DNA of 64,000 bases, from positions 1 through 64,000 of the forward strand of contig NZ_RKMB01000009.1 of the NCBI RefSeq assembly GCF_003797765.1. Reading direction: 5' to 3'. The DNA comes from Ramlibacter sp. WS9 (lineage in GTDB: Bacteria > Pseudomonadota > Gammaproteobacteria > Burkholderiales > Burkholderiaceae_C). The translations under genes and the position numbers were made by a program. Positions 49,057-57,556 of the stretch are shown here, piece by piece. Below the pieces are notes generated by a model that did no database searches, was not told where the DNA came from, and worked only from the letters and a program-made list of their open reading frames with translations. Positions within the stretch are counted from its first letter, which is position 1; each line of letters starts with the position of its first letter.

Positions 49057-49720
49057 TGGCAGCTTCGAGCACGTAGCCGAGCCCGCGCAGCGTGCGGATG
49101 GCCGCGCCACTGCCATCGATGCGGCGGCGCACACGGTGCACGTAGAGTTCCAGCGCGTCGTTGCTGAGGACGGCGTCACTGGTGCGCAGGCGCTGGGTCA
49201 GCAGCAGTTTGTTCACCGGCCGGCCGGCGTGGACGATCAAGGCTTCCAGCAGGTCGTGCTCGCGCGGAGGCAAGTCCAGGTGCCGCGTGCCGAGCGCGAA
49301 GCGGCGTGACACGGTGTTGAACTCCAGTTCGGCCACGCGCAGCACCGAATCCACCGCGCCGACCGAGCGCCGATGCAGGGCGCGCAAGCGGGCTTCGAGT
49401 TCGGAAAGGTCGAACGGCTTGGCGAGGTAGTCGTCGGCGCCGGCGTTCAGGCCCTGCACGCGGTCGTGGGTATCTCCGCTGGCGGTGAGCACCAGCACCG
49501 GGACCTTGTTGCCGCGGTGGCGCAGGCGTTGCAGGATCTCGAAGCCGCCCATGCGGGGCAATGCGAGGTCCAGGACGACCGCATCGAAGCTGTGCTGCTG
49601 CAACTCCGCATCGGCCAGCACTCCGTCGGAGCAGGACTCGACCTCGATGCCCAGCACGCCGAGCGACTGCTTGAGCGTTTGCACCAGTTGCAGATGGTCC
49701 TCAATCAACAAGATACGCAT
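49040..49720 (-). CDS. tctD: TctD-like response regulator
   Basis: A 226-residue OmpR-type regulator: LLIEDHLQLV acidic pair, VVLDLALPRMGGFEILQRLR phospho-acceptor, VLTASGD and LAKPFDLSELEARLRAL in the receiver, then a winged helix ending VHRVRRRIDGSGAAIRTLRGLGYVL. It precedes and overlaps tctE. A probable target is the tctC2/ATP-grasp divergent promoter (57343-57556), which is conserved in duplicate at 50931-51180. Confidence 0.9.
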   Translation of the reverse strand: MRILLIEDHLQLVQTLKQSLGVLGIEVESCSDGVLADAELQQHSFDAVVLDLALPRMGGFEILQRLRHRGNKVPVLVLTASGDTHDRVQGLNAGADDYLAKPFDLSELEARLRALHRRSVGAVDSVLRVAELEFNTVSRRFALGTRHLDLPPREHDLLEALIVHAGRPVNKLLLTQRLRTSDAVLSNDALELYVHRVRRRIDGSGAAIRTLRGLGYVLEAANDTPA

Positions 49721-49830
49721 GGCATGCTGGAAAAATCTCTGTCAAACGGGACCGGCCCGGTGTGGCCAATGCAGGATTCACGCAAAAAGCGTACGCGCGC
49801 ACACTGATAATACTGCTCAGGAGACAAAAA

Positions 49831-50904
49831 ATGCCATTGAACCGCAGGGTGATCGGAGCCGGCTTGCTGGGCCTCGCGGCTAGTTCCGTGACGTCTCCGG
49901 CCGTGGCTGGCACGGCCGCTCGGTCCTCCAGCGCCAGTCTCGTGCGGGTTTTCGCGGCGACCGACCGTCACGTGGTACAGCCGCTGATCGACGACTTCGA
50001 GCGCAGGCACCCCGGCCTGCGAGTGGACTACGTCGATGCGGGGAGCCTGGCGCTTTACGAGCAGTCGGTGCGCCAGCGGGAAGACGCGCCAGAACGTCCT
50101 GACGTGCTGTTTAGTTCGGCGATGGACTTGCAGATCAAGCTGGTCAACGACGGCTATGCCCAACGGCACGAAAGCCCGCATGCGCACCAGCTGCCGAAAT
50201 GGGCGGTCTGGAAGCACGAAGCCTATGGCATCACGCAGGAACCGGTCGGCATCGCCGTGAACCGCCGGTTGCTCGCCGCAACCGAAGTGCCGCGCACGCG
50301 GGCTGCCCTGGCCGCGCTGCTGCTTTCCGATATACCGCACTGGCGCGGCCGCGCCGCCACTTACGATATTGCGCGGGCCGGCCTCGGTTTCCTGATCGCG
50401 ACCCAGGACGCGATGGCCACGCCAAAGTCCTGGGATGTTGTGCGCGCGCTGGGCCGATGCGACGCGAGCCTGCACGAGGACACGCAAAGCATGCTGGAAC
50501 GAGTGGCCGCCGGAGACGCGCTGCTCGCCTACAACGTGTTGGGCAGCTACGCGGAGGCATTCGCGCGCAAGCGGTCCGAAATCGCGGTTTCGTACTTCGA
50601 CGACTACACGCTGGTCGTATCGCGCGTCGCCTTCATCGCGCGCACCGCGCCGAACCCACCGGGCGCCCGCTTGTGGCTCGACTACATGCTGTCGGCTCCG
50701 GGCCAGCAATTGCTGGCTGCCTCTGGCGGCTTGTATGGGATCCGGGCCGATTCCGCCCGGCCGCATTCGGCCGCCGCGCTCGAGTCCCGACTGGGCAGGG
50801 CGCTCAGGCCGATTGCGTTGGGGCCGGGGCTGCTGGCTCACCTTGACCGCAGCAGGCGGGAAGCCTTTCTGAAGCGCTGGAATCAGGCGGTGCGTCCCAG
50901 TTAG
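49831..50904 (+). CDS. Periplasmic iron/phosphonate-type substrate-binding protein, orphan
   Basis: A 357-residue extracellular binding protein (SBP_bac family). The signal peptide is MPLNRRVIGAGLLGLAASSVTSPAVA. VRVFAATDRHVVQPLIDDFERRHPGLRVDYVDAGS and RPDVLFSSAMDLQIKLVNDGYAQ match the Fe3+/2-aminoethylphosphonate type. No permease or ATPase is near. It is divergent from tctD, an arrangement suggesting it may present a ligand to TctE or be controlled by TctD. CAGGAG precedes the ATG. The lobe (VSYFDDYTLVVSRVAFIARTAPNP) is intact. Confidence 0.85.
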   Translation: MPLNRRVIGAGLLGLAASSVTSPAVAGTAARSSSASLVRVFAATDRHVVQPLIDDFERRHPGLRVDYVDAGSLALYEQSVRQREDAPERPDVLFSSAMDLQIKLVNDGYAQRHESPHAHQLPKWAVWKHEAYGITQEPVGIAVNRRLLAATEVPRTRAALAALLLSDIPHWRGRAATYDIARAGLGFLIATQDAMATPKSWDVVRALGRCDASLHEDTQSMLERVAAGDALLAYNVLGSYAEAFARKRSEIAVSYFDDYTLVVSRVAFIARTAPNPPGARLWLDYMLSAPGQQLLAASGGLYGIRADSARPHSAAALESRLGRALRPIALGPGLLAHLDRSRREAFLKRWNQAVRPS

Positions 50905-50930
50905 GCCGGGTGCCGGCACGCGGTACACCT

Positions 50931-51180
50931 CATTGGCTTGTCTCCATGGAAGGGGTGGCCGAACGATCTTGCTGCAGCGGCGCGGCGCCAAGCTTTCGGT
51001 GCGCTTTCAAATTGCCCGCGGCGATCTCAGTGGTTTCCCCAATCGGGTAATTGATAGGGTCCGATGAAAGAGTTTCGAAAGCGGCCCGGCGCAGCCGCTC
51101 CTAGCATTCGCTGGCATCTTCGAGCCACTACCAAGGACAGCAATGAACGTCACCGGCATGCTGCATGGCGCCCGACTCCT
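50931..51180 (+). repeat. Degenerate copy of the tctC2/ATP-grasp divergent promoter
   Basis: About 250 bases align end to end with 57340-57594, with scattered substitutions and short indels. Shared blocks include TTGGCTTGTCTCCATGGAA, GCGGCGCCAAGCTTTCG, ATCTCAGTGGTTTCCC, ATGAAAGAGTTTCGAAAGCG, and the AAGGACAGCAATGAACGTCA ribosome site and start. It begins at the reverse of the tctC2 start codon and ends 38 bases into the ATP-grasp gene. Confidence 0.93.
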
Positions 51181-51244
51181 GCCTAAACCGCGGGCGCAAC
51201 ATGGACACACGCACGCCGGCATCGCAGTGCAGGTCGTCGCATGA
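51143..51244 (+). CDS. Fusion remnant ORF (ATP-grasp start joined to acl-like 3' end)
   Basis: A 33-codon ORF. Its first 13 residues (MNVTGMLHGARLL) equal the start of the ATP-grasp subunit at 57557, and the rest crosses into sequence matching the 3' end of the 901-residue gene (62329-62373), read out of frame. It keeps the original AAGGA ribosome binding site. Its stop overlaps the amidohydrolase start as ATGA (51241-51244), so its translation may now couple to that gene. It is not likely to encode a functional protein itself. Confidence 0.7.
   Translation: MNVTGMLHGARLLPKPRAQHGHTHAGIAVQVVA
51186..51230 (+). repeat. Remnant of the 3' end of the 901-residue acl-like gene
   Basis: AACCGCGGGCGCAACATGGA and the following ~25 bases match 62329-62373, the last codons of the 901-residue gene (LNRGRNMDTRTAAS). 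In the frame matching that gene the remnant still reads LNRGRNMDTRTPAS. Confidence 0.85.
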
Positions 51245-52149
51245 GAACCCCGGTCACACGGCGTGGCTTCAACCGGGCGCTTTTCGGAAGCGCTGCGCTC
51301 GCCCTCGCCGGCTGCGCAAAGCCCTTGGTCGCCACCCGGCTCGCGGCCATTGACTGCCATGCCCACGTTTTTCATCGTGATTTGCCGATGCCGGACAAGC
51401 GACGCGCCCCAGCCGGGTACGACGCAACCCCGGAGGACTATGTGCGCACGCTGGCAGCCAATGACATGACCCAAGGCGTGCTGGTGCAGCCAAGCTTCCT
51501 GGGTACCGACAACAGCTATCTCGTTGCGTCGCTGAGAAAGTACCCTGATCGCTTTCGTGGCATTGCCGTCGTCGATCCAAGCATCGCAAGCGAACAGCTT
51601 CAGGTCCTGCAGGATGCCGGCGTTGTAGGCATCCGTTTGAATCTGATCGGGTTGCCCACGCCGGACTTCGCATCGACGTCTTGGAGAGGGCTGCTCGCTC
51701 AAGTGCGCCAGCGCAATTGGCAGGTCGAAGTGCATCGATCTGCCCGTGAATTGCGTCCGGTGGTCGATCCGCTGATCGCGGAGGGACTGAACGTCGTGGT
51801 CGACCATTTCGGGCGCCCCGACGAAAGGCTCGGTGTCGACGACCCTGGCTTTCGGTACCTGCTGACGTTGGGGCCTTCTCGCAAGGTCTGGGTCAAATTG
51901 TCGGCCGCATACCGCAACGGCTCCGCCGGCCGAGGCGAGGCCACCGCGCTCGCCGCCATGCCGCTGCTGCGGAGTTCCTTCGGGCTGGATCGACTCGTGT
52001 GGGGCAGCGACTGGCCCCACACGCTGTTCGAGAAAACCGTCGACTATTCGACCCAACGCCGGCTTCTCGATGAGTGGTTGCCGGAGGCCGCCGATCGGAT
52101 GACTGTGTTGCGCGAAACGCCTGCGCGCTTGTTCGCCTTCTCCAGCTAG
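51241..52149 (+). CDS. Tat-exported lipoprotein amidohydrolase (PDC-hydrolase-like)
   Basis: A 302-residue TIM-barrel amidohydrolase of the 2-pyrone-4,6-dicarboxylate hydrolase family. IDCHAHVFHRDLPM has the HxH metal motif, followed by VVDPSIASEQL, VVVDHFGRPDE and VWGSDWPHTLFE with the conserved Asp. The N-terminus has a twin-Arg motif (TRRGFNRALFG) and a lipobox LAGC, so it is predicted to be a Tat-exported lipoprotein, unusual for this cytosolic family. It would hydrolyse a lactone or carboxylated pyrone. Its ATG overlaps the stop of the fusion remnant; its promoter is the duplicated tricarboxylate promoter. Confidence 0.86.
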   Translation: MRTPVTRRGFNRALFGSAALALAGCAKPLVATRLAAIDCHAHVFHRDLPMPDKRRAPAGYDATPEDYVRTLAANDMTQGVLVQPSFLGTDNSYLVASLRKYPDRFRGIAVVDPSIASEQLQVLQDAGVVGIRLNLIGLPTPDFASTSWRGLLAQVRQRNWQVEVHRSARELRPVVDPLIAEGLNVVVDHFGRPDERLGVDDPGFRYLLTLGPSRKVWVKLSAAYRNGSAGRGEATALAAMPLLRSSFGLDRLVWGSDWPHTLFEKTVDYSTQRRLLDEWLPEAADRMTVLRETPARLFAFSS

Positions 52150-52162
52150 GGCGTCCGTCCCA

Positions 52163-52197
52163 GCGGGGGTCCGCAGCGTCGGGACGCACGGACCCGC
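52163..52197. terminator. Hairpin between convergent amidohydrolase and caxA genes
   Basis: GCGGGGGTCCG (52163-52173) pairs with CGGACCCGC (52189-52197), with two unpaired G, around a 15-base loop that itself contains a GCGTC/GACGC stem. It fills the gap between two convergent stops; no long T run is present. Confidence 0.55.
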
Positions 52198-53286
52198 TCA
52201 CGCGGGAAGAAAGAAGAACGCTAGCGCCAGGATCGCGTAGACAGCGAGCAACTGGACGCCCTCCATCCAGTTCGACTCGCCGTCCTGCGAAACGGTGGTG
52301 ATGATGAAGACCGAGAGGGCGATGGCCACGACCTCGAAGCTGGTGAAGATCAGGTCCATCGGCTGCGGACCGATCACGTAGCTCAAGAAGACCAGCAGCG
52401 GGGCGACAAACAGCGCGATCTGGATCGACGAGCCCACCGCGATGTTGACCGCGATGTCCATCTTGTTCTTGAGGGCCATCAGGATGGCGGTCGAGTGCTC
52501 GGCCGCGTTGCCGATGATGGCGACGAGGATCACGCCCACGAAGACTTCGGTCATGCCCCAGGTCTTGGCCGTTGCCTGAACCGCACCCACCAAGAACTCG
52601 CTCATCACGGCGACGAATGCGGTGGCAACCAGCAGCACCGTGGTCGCCTTGCGGATCGACCAGCCCTCGGTTCCGATCGCATCGTCTGCATCGTCGCCGT
52701 GTCCGCCCGCGTAGAGATGCTTATGCGTCTTGAGGGTGAAGAACAGGCTGAGGATGTAGGTCAGCATCAGGATCACCGCGATCTCAAGGCTGAGCTCCTG
52801 CTCGCCGGCGTTGGGCTTTCCCTCCACCACGAAGTGGAAGAGGGCTGGAATGACGAGCCCGATCACGGCGAGCGTGAGCATCGTGGTGCCCATGCTCGCG
52901 GCGGTCTTGTTGAACTTCTGGGTCGAATACTTGACGCCGCCGAGCACCGCACTCAACCCGAACACGAGAAGGATGTTGCCGATGATCGAGCCGGTGATCG
53001 AGGCCTTGACCACGTCGTAGAGACCGGCACGCAGGGCCACGATCGCGATGATGAGTTCGGCCGCGTTACCGAAGGTCGCGTTGAGCAGACCGCCGATACC
53101 TTCGCCGACCTTCTCCGCGAGGTGCTCGGTTGCTTTCCCCATCACCCCAGCCAGAGGAATGATCGCGAGACAGGAGGCTATGAAGATCAGAGTCGCGCTC
53201 GCGTGCATCAGCTCCAGCACGATCGCAATAGGGACGAAGATCAACAGCACGTTGAGGATGTTCTCTGGCGTCAAAAACTTCTTCAT
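52198..53286 (-). CDS. cax: CaxA-type calcium/proton antiporter
   Basis: A 362-residue inner-membrane Ca2+/H+ exchanger. The two CaCA alpha-repeats are complete: [23 protein letters not shown] in the first half and [23 protein letters not shown] in the second, each with the essential GNAAE Glu. About 11 membrane segments; an acidic/His stretch ([18 protein letters not shown]) separates the halves. It is a different family branch from ChaA at the left end. It may handle Ca2+ or Mg2+ released with metal-citrate uptake, but this is only inference from position. Confidence 0.92.
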   Translation of the reverse strand: MKKFLTPENILNVLLIFVPIAIVLELMHASATLIFIASCLAIIPLAGVMGKATEHLAEKVGEGIGGLLNATFGNAAELIIAIVALRAGLYDVVKASITGSIIGNILLVFGLSAVLGGVKYSTQKFNKTAASMGTTMLTLAVIGLVIPALFHFVVEGKPNAGEQELSLEIAVILMLTYILSLFFTLKTHKHLYAGGHGDDADDAIGTEGWSIRKATTVLLVATAFVAVMSEFLVGAVQATAKTWGMTEVFVGVILVAIIGNAAEHSTAILMALKNKMDIAVNIAVGSSIQIALFVAPLLVFLSYVIGPQPMDLIFTSFEVVAIALSVFIITTVSQDGESNWMEGVQLLAVYAILALAFFFLPA

Positions 53287-53344
53287 GAGTCCCCCGTACG
53301 CCGGTCAGAACCGGCGGGTTGTTCTAGGTGCCAAGGTGAAGGCT

Positions 53345-54844
53345 TCACGCCACAACCAATTTCCGGCCCGGGAGCCGCTTCCAGATGGGCGGGCCGATCA
53401 GTACCAGCGCGGTGACTGCGAACACCCCGGCCGAAATCGGCTGTGTGAAGAAGATCGTCAGATCGCCCTGGCTGATCGCGAGCGCACGGCGGAACTGCTG
53501 CTCCGCGAGAGGGCCCAGGATCATGCCGACCAGCACCGGGGCGACCGGAATGTCGTAGCGCCGCATCAGGAAGCCGATCACGCCGATGCCGTACAGCAGC
53601 GCCAAGTCGAACCATGAGTTGCGCAGGCCATAGGCGCCGAGTGTGGCGAAGACCAGGATGCCGGCATACAACAGCGGGCGCGGGATCTCGAGCAGCTTGA
53701 TCCAGATGCCCACCAGCGGCAGGTTCAGGATCAGCAGCAGCACGTTACCGACGTACATGCTCGCGATCAGTCCCCAGATCAGCAGCGGTTGGGTCTCGAA
53801 CAGCAGCGGCCCGGGTTGCAGGCCCCATTGCTGGAACGCGGCCAGGATGATCGCCGCGGTGGCGGTGGTCGGCAGCCCGAGCGTCAGCAATGGCACCAGG
53901 GTGCCGGTGGCCGACGCGTTGTTGGCGGCCTCGGGTCCGGCAACACCTTCGATCGCACCCTTGCCGAATTCCTCCGGGTTCTTGCTCAGCTTCTTCTCGA
54001 TCGAATAGGACAGGAAGGTCGGGATCTCGGCGCCACCGGCCGGGACGGTGCCGAACGGAAAGCCCAGCGCGGTGCCACGCAGCCAAGGCTTCCAGCTGCG
54101 CGCCCAGTCGGCCCTGGTCATCCAGATCGAGCCCTTCATCTTCTCGATCTTGTCTTCCACCTTGTTCAGGTAGGTGGCCACGTACAGTGTTTCGCCGACC
54201 GCGAACAGGCCCACCGCGACGACGACCACGTCGATGCCGTCGAGCAGTTCCGGGATGCCCAGCGTGAAGCGCGCCTGGCCGGTCTGACTGTCCAGGCCGA
54301 TCAGACCGATCGTGAGGCCGAAGAACAGGCTCGCCAGCCCGCGCGCGGCCGAAGCGCCGAGCACCGCGGACACGGTCGTGAAAGCCAGCACCATTACCGC
54401 GAAGTACTCGGCCGGCCCGAACTTCAGCGCCACCTGCACCACCAGCGGCGCCATCACCGTGAGCAGGATCGTCGCGATCGTGCCGGCAACGAACGAGCCG
54501 ATCGCCGCGGTCGCCAGCGCCGGCCCCGCGCGGCCGCGCTTGGCCATCATGTTGCCTTCCATCGCCGTGACGATGGTGGCCGACTCGCCCGGCGTGTTGA
54601 GCAGGATCGACGTCGTCGAGCCGCCGAACATTGCGCCGTAGTAGATGCCGGCGAACATGATCAGCGCGCCGGTCGGGTCCAGGCCCGCGGTGGCCGGCAA
54701 CAGCAGCGCGATCGTCAGGGCCGGACCGACGCCAGGCAGCACGCCGATGGCTGTGCCCAGGGTGACGCCGATCAGGCCCCACATCAGGTTGATCGGCGTC
54801 AGCGCGACGGCGAAGCCGGCCATCAATGCTTCGAAGGTTCCCAT
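53345..54844 (-). CDS. tctA: TctA large membrane subunit of tripartite tricarboxylate transporter
   Basis: A 499-residue permease with about 12 membrane segments. [22 protein letters not shown] and [31 protein letters not shown] are the TctA signatures, followed by [19 protein letters not shown] and the second-half [23 protein letters not shown]. It imports a tricarboxylate or related acid delivered by TctC using an ion gradient. Its ATG is 1 base from the tctB stop. It ends the minus-strand tctC2-tctC1-tctB-tctA operon. Confidence 0.95.
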   Translation of the reverse strand: MGTFEALMAGFAVALTPINLMWGLIGVTLGTAIGVLPGVGPALTIALLLPATAGLDPTGALIMFAGIYYGAMFGGSTTSILLNTPGESATIVTAMEGNMMAKRGRAGPALATAAIGSFVAGTIATILLTVMAPLVVQVALKFGPAEYFAVMVLAFTTVSAVLGASAARGLASLFFGLTIGLIGLDSQTGQARFTLGIPELLDGIDVVVVAVGLFAVGETLYVATYLNKVEDKIEKMKGSIWMTRADWARSWKPWLRGTALGFPFGTVPAGGAEIPTFLSYSIEKKLSKNPEEFGKGAIEGVAGPEAANNASATGTLVPLLTLGLPTTATAAIILAAFQQWGLQPGPLLFETQPLLIWGLIASMYVGNVLLLILNLPLVGIWIKLLEIPRPLLYAGILVFATLGAYGLRNSWFDLALLYGIGVIGFLMRRYDIPVAPVLVGMILGPLAEQQFRRALAISQGDLTIFFTQPISAGVFAVTALVLIGPPIWKRLPGRKLVVA

Positions 54845-54845
54845 G

Positions 54846-55334
54846 TCAGACTCCAAATGGGCCGGGAGGCAGTCGCAAGCCCAGCGCCCGTGTGAACAGG
54901 AAGTAGGCCGCGACCGCAAGCGCCAGCCCGACAGCCAGGTCGCGCGCGGCGCGCGTGCTGCCGAAACCGCGCGCAATCAGCACGTACATCAAAGTCGACG
55001 CGATGATGAATCCGGCCCAGCCGATCAGCACCATGTGCAGCACGATGCCGCCGCTGATGATCGCCCACGCCATCCAGTCCGGGGCGTCGTGCCCGGGCTG
55101 GTCGAGCGGCACGTCGCGCCAGCCGCCAACAAGCGCGTGCCAACCAAGCACCGCGCCGCACAGCGTGAGGCCGGTGCCAATGATGTACGGGAACAGCCGT
55201 GGGCCGACCTGCGAGTAGCCCTGGGTCTCGGCGATGCCCTGAGTCTCGTAGATGACGAATGCGCCGATGAGCACCAGCACCAGCGAGAGCATCATCTCGC
55301 CGATGTGAACCGAGTTTGGCCGAAGCGTGCTCAT
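54846..55334 (-). CDS. tctB: TctB small membrane subunit
   Basis: A 162-residue membrane protein with four hydrophobic segments. [23 protein letters not shown] and [29 protein letters not shown] follow the TctB pattern (the PRLFPYIIG motif). It associates with TctA. ATGA overlap with the tctC1 stop (55331-55334) shows tight coupling. Confidence 0.92.
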   Translation of the reverse strand: MSTLRPNSVHIGEMMLSLVLVLIGAFVIYETQGIAETQGYSQVGPRLFPYIIGTGLTLCGAVLGWHALVGGWRDVPLDQPGHDAPDWMAWAIISGGIVLHMVLIGWAGFIIASTLMYVLIARGFGSTRAARDLAVGLALAVAAYFLFTRALGLRLPPGPFGV

Positions 55335-56308
55335 TTCTTCACCAACCCGAGATCGGTCACCGTCTTCAGCACCGTCTTCTGCTCGGCCTCGACGTAGGTC
55401 TTGAACTCGTCGCCGGCCATGTACAGGTCGAGCCACTCGTTCTTCTTCACGGTGGCCTTCCAGCCGTCGCTCTTGACCATGTCCGACACGGCTTTCACCA
55501 GCGCCTGGCGCTGCGCATCGCTGATTCCCGGCGCGGCCATCAGGCCACGCCAGTTGACGAACTCGACGTCGATGCCTTGCTCCTTCAAGGTTGGGGTGTT
55601 CACGCCGGCGAGCCGCTTCGGCGCGGTGATCGCCAGCGCGCGCAACTTGCCGGCGGTAATCTGCGCCGCGTATTCGTTGTAGCCGCCCAGGCCGACCGTG
55701 ATGTGGCCACCCATCGTCTGCGCCAGCACCTCGCCGCCACTGTTGAACGCCACGTAGTTGAACTTGCCGAGCTCGCCGCCGATCGCCTGCACGATCATCC
55801 CTGCGGTCAACTGGTCGACCCCGCCGGCCAGCCCGCCGCCCCACGACACGTTCCCAGGATTGGCTTTGTACATCGCGACCAGGTCGGCCATGGTCTGCAG
55901 TTTCGAAGCGGTGGATACCACCAGCACTTCGTACTCTCCGGTCAGGCGCGCGATCGGCGTGGCCTGGGTCATCGTGACCGGCGATTTGTTGATGAACACC
56001 GCGGAGACCATGCCCTTGCCGGTGATCATCATGGCGTTTCCGTCGCCCTTGTTGCTGTTGATCAACTGCGCCAAGCCGATCGTGCCGCCGGCACCGCCGA
56101 CGTTGATGATCTGCACACGCTCGGCCAGCTTCGCGCCCTGCATGGACTGGCCGACCGCGCGGCCGAGCTGGTCCCAGCCGCCGCCCGGCGCCGCCGGTAC
56201 GATGATTTTGTAGTCGGCCGCCTGGGCCGGTGCGGCGAGCGACGCGAGGGTGCCGAGTGCGACGGCGGCGCCGGTGATCCATCGGCGCATGGACAGGGTC
56301 TTGGTCAT
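55331..56308 (-). CDS. tctC: TctC periplasmic tricarboxylate-binding protein, copy 1
   Basis: A 325-residue periplasmic receptor. The signal peptide ([25 protein letters not shown]) may start at an internal ATG (56290). [50 protein letters not shown] and [19 protein letters not shown] are TctC features. It is linked directly to tctB and tctA, so it is the receptor of this transporter. Confidence 0.93.
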   Translation of the reverse strand: MTKTLSMRRWITGAAVALGTLASLAAPAQAADYKIIVPAAPGGGWDQLGRAVGQSMQGAKLAERVQIINVGGAGGTIGLAQLINSNKGDGNAMMITGKGMVSAVFINKSPVTMTQATPIARLTGEYEVLVVSTASKLQTMADLVAMYKANPGNVSWGGGLAGGVDQLTAGMIVQAIGGELGKFNYVAFNSGGEVLAQTMGGHITVGLGGYNEYAAQITAGKLRALAITAPKRLAGVNTPTLKEQGIDVEFVNWRGLMAAPGISDAQRQALVKAVSDMVKSDGWKATVKKNEWLDLYMAGDEFKTYVEAEQKTVLKTVTDLGLVKK

Positions 56309-56370
56309 CTTGGTAACTCCGGGTCAGGGTAGATGCCGGACGCAGGCGGATATACCTGTGCCGGCCGGGA

Positions 56371-57342
56371 CTATTTCTTCAAGCCGAGTTCAGTCGCAGC
56401 CTTGGCGATGCGCGCCGAGTCCTTCTCGAGGAAGGCCTTGAACTCGTCACCCTGCAGGTACATGTCGGCCCAGTCGTTGCGCTTGAGCGTCTCCTGCCAC
56501 GAGGCAGTTTTCACCACCTTCGCGACCACATCCTGCAGTGCCTTCTTCTGGGTATCGGTGATGGCGGGCGCGCCGAAGATCGCGCGCCAGTTCACCATGT
56601 CGACATCGATGCCGCCTTCGTGCAGGGTCGGGATGTCGACGCCGGCGAGCCGCTTCGGCGCCGAGATCGCCAGTGCGCGCAGCTTGCCCGATTTGATCTG
56701 ACCGGCGAACTCGCCGTAGCCGCTGATGCCGGCCGCCACATGGCCACCCATGATCGCGGCCTGCGCTTCGCCGCCACCGGCATAGGCGATGTAGTTGACT
56801 TTGGCCGGTTCGACACCGGCGGCTTGCAGGATCATGCCGGCCAGCAGGTGGTCGCTGCCGCCGGCGGAGCCGCCGCCCCAGGCCACGCTGCCCGGGTTGG
56901 CCTTGACCTGGGCCACGAGTTCCTTCATCGACTGTAGCTTCGATGCCGCCGGCACCACCACGACCTGGTACTCGCCGGTCAGGCGCGCGATCGGCGTCAC
57001 CTGCGACAGGCTGACCGGCGACTTGTTGGTGATCAGCGCGCCGACCATCACCATGCCGCCGATCATCATCGTGTTGGCGTCACCCTTGCTCGAATTGATG
57101 AACTGCGCCAGGCCGATGGTGCCGCCGGCGCCGCCCTTGTTGTCCACGGTCACGCGGGGCACGATCTTGTCGGCCTGCAACGCGGCCTGCAGCGCGCGGC
57201 CGGTCTGGTCCCATCCGCCGCCCGGCGCCGCCGGCACCAGGATCTTCAGGCTGTCCAGCGCCATCGCGCTGGGGGCGGTGAGCAGCAGCGCACTGCCGGC
57301 GATGGCGGCGAAGAGCTGCCGCGTTGCTTGAGCGATCTTCAT
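56371..57342 (-). CDS. tctC2: TctC periplasmic tricarboxylate-binding protein, copy 2
   Basis: A 323-residue paralogue of the neighbouring Tct[51 protein letters not shown] and MYLQGDEFKAFLEKDSARIAKA show a recent tandem duplication with divergence. It is the first gene of the tct operon, with GGAG 9 bases before the ATG at 57342. The two receptors may recognise different acids, such as citrate and an analogue. Confidence 0.93.
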   Translation of the reverse strand: MKIAQATRQLFAAIAGSALLLTAPSAMALDSLKILVPAAPGGGWDQTGRALQAALQADKIVPRVTVDNKGGAGGTIGLAQFINSSKGDANTMMIGGMVMVGALITNKSPVSLSQVTPIARLTGEYQVVVVPAASKLQSMKELVAQVKANPGSVAWGGGSAGGSDHLLAGMILQAAGVEPAKVNYIAYAGGGEAQAAIMGGHVAAGISGYGEFAGQIKSGKLRALAISAPKRLAGVDIPTLHEGGIDVDMVNWRAIFGAPAITDTQKKALQDVVAKVVKTASWQETLKRNDWADMYLQGDEFKAFLEKDSARIAKAATELGLKK

Positions 57343-57556
57343 TTGGCTTGTCTCCATGGAAAGGGTGGCCGGACGATCTTGCTGCTGCCGCGCGGCGCCA
57401 AGCTTTCGCTGCGCTTTCGAATTGCCCGCTGCAATCTCAGTGGTTTCCCGAGTCGGGTAATCGATAGGACCGGATGAAAGAGTTTCGAAAGCGGCCCGCC
57501 GCAGCCGGCTCCTAGCATCCGCTCTCACATCAAGCCACTCAGAACGAAGGACAGCA
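57343..57556. promoter_or_regulatory. Divergent promoter of tctC2 and the acl-like operon
   Basis: A 214-base region whose sequence is largely preserved in the duplicate at 50931-51142. The most conserved blocks (ATCTCAGTGGTTTCCC, CGGGTAAT, ATGAAAGAGTTTCGAAAGCG) are candidate operator or promoter elements. TctD is the likely regulator, by analogy with known TctDE systems. Confidence 0.6.

Noticed and set aside
51165..51353. Short gene containing LNRGRNMDTRTPAS
   Set aside because: The reading is a leftover of the 3' end of the 901-residue gene and runs out of frame into the amidohydrolase; there is no ribosome binding site of its own.
53299..53316. Terminator after tctA (CGCCGGT/ACCGGCG hairpin)
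   Set aside because: The stem is good, but no T run follows on the minus strand and the caxA gene continues in the same direction; not strong enough to list as a feature.
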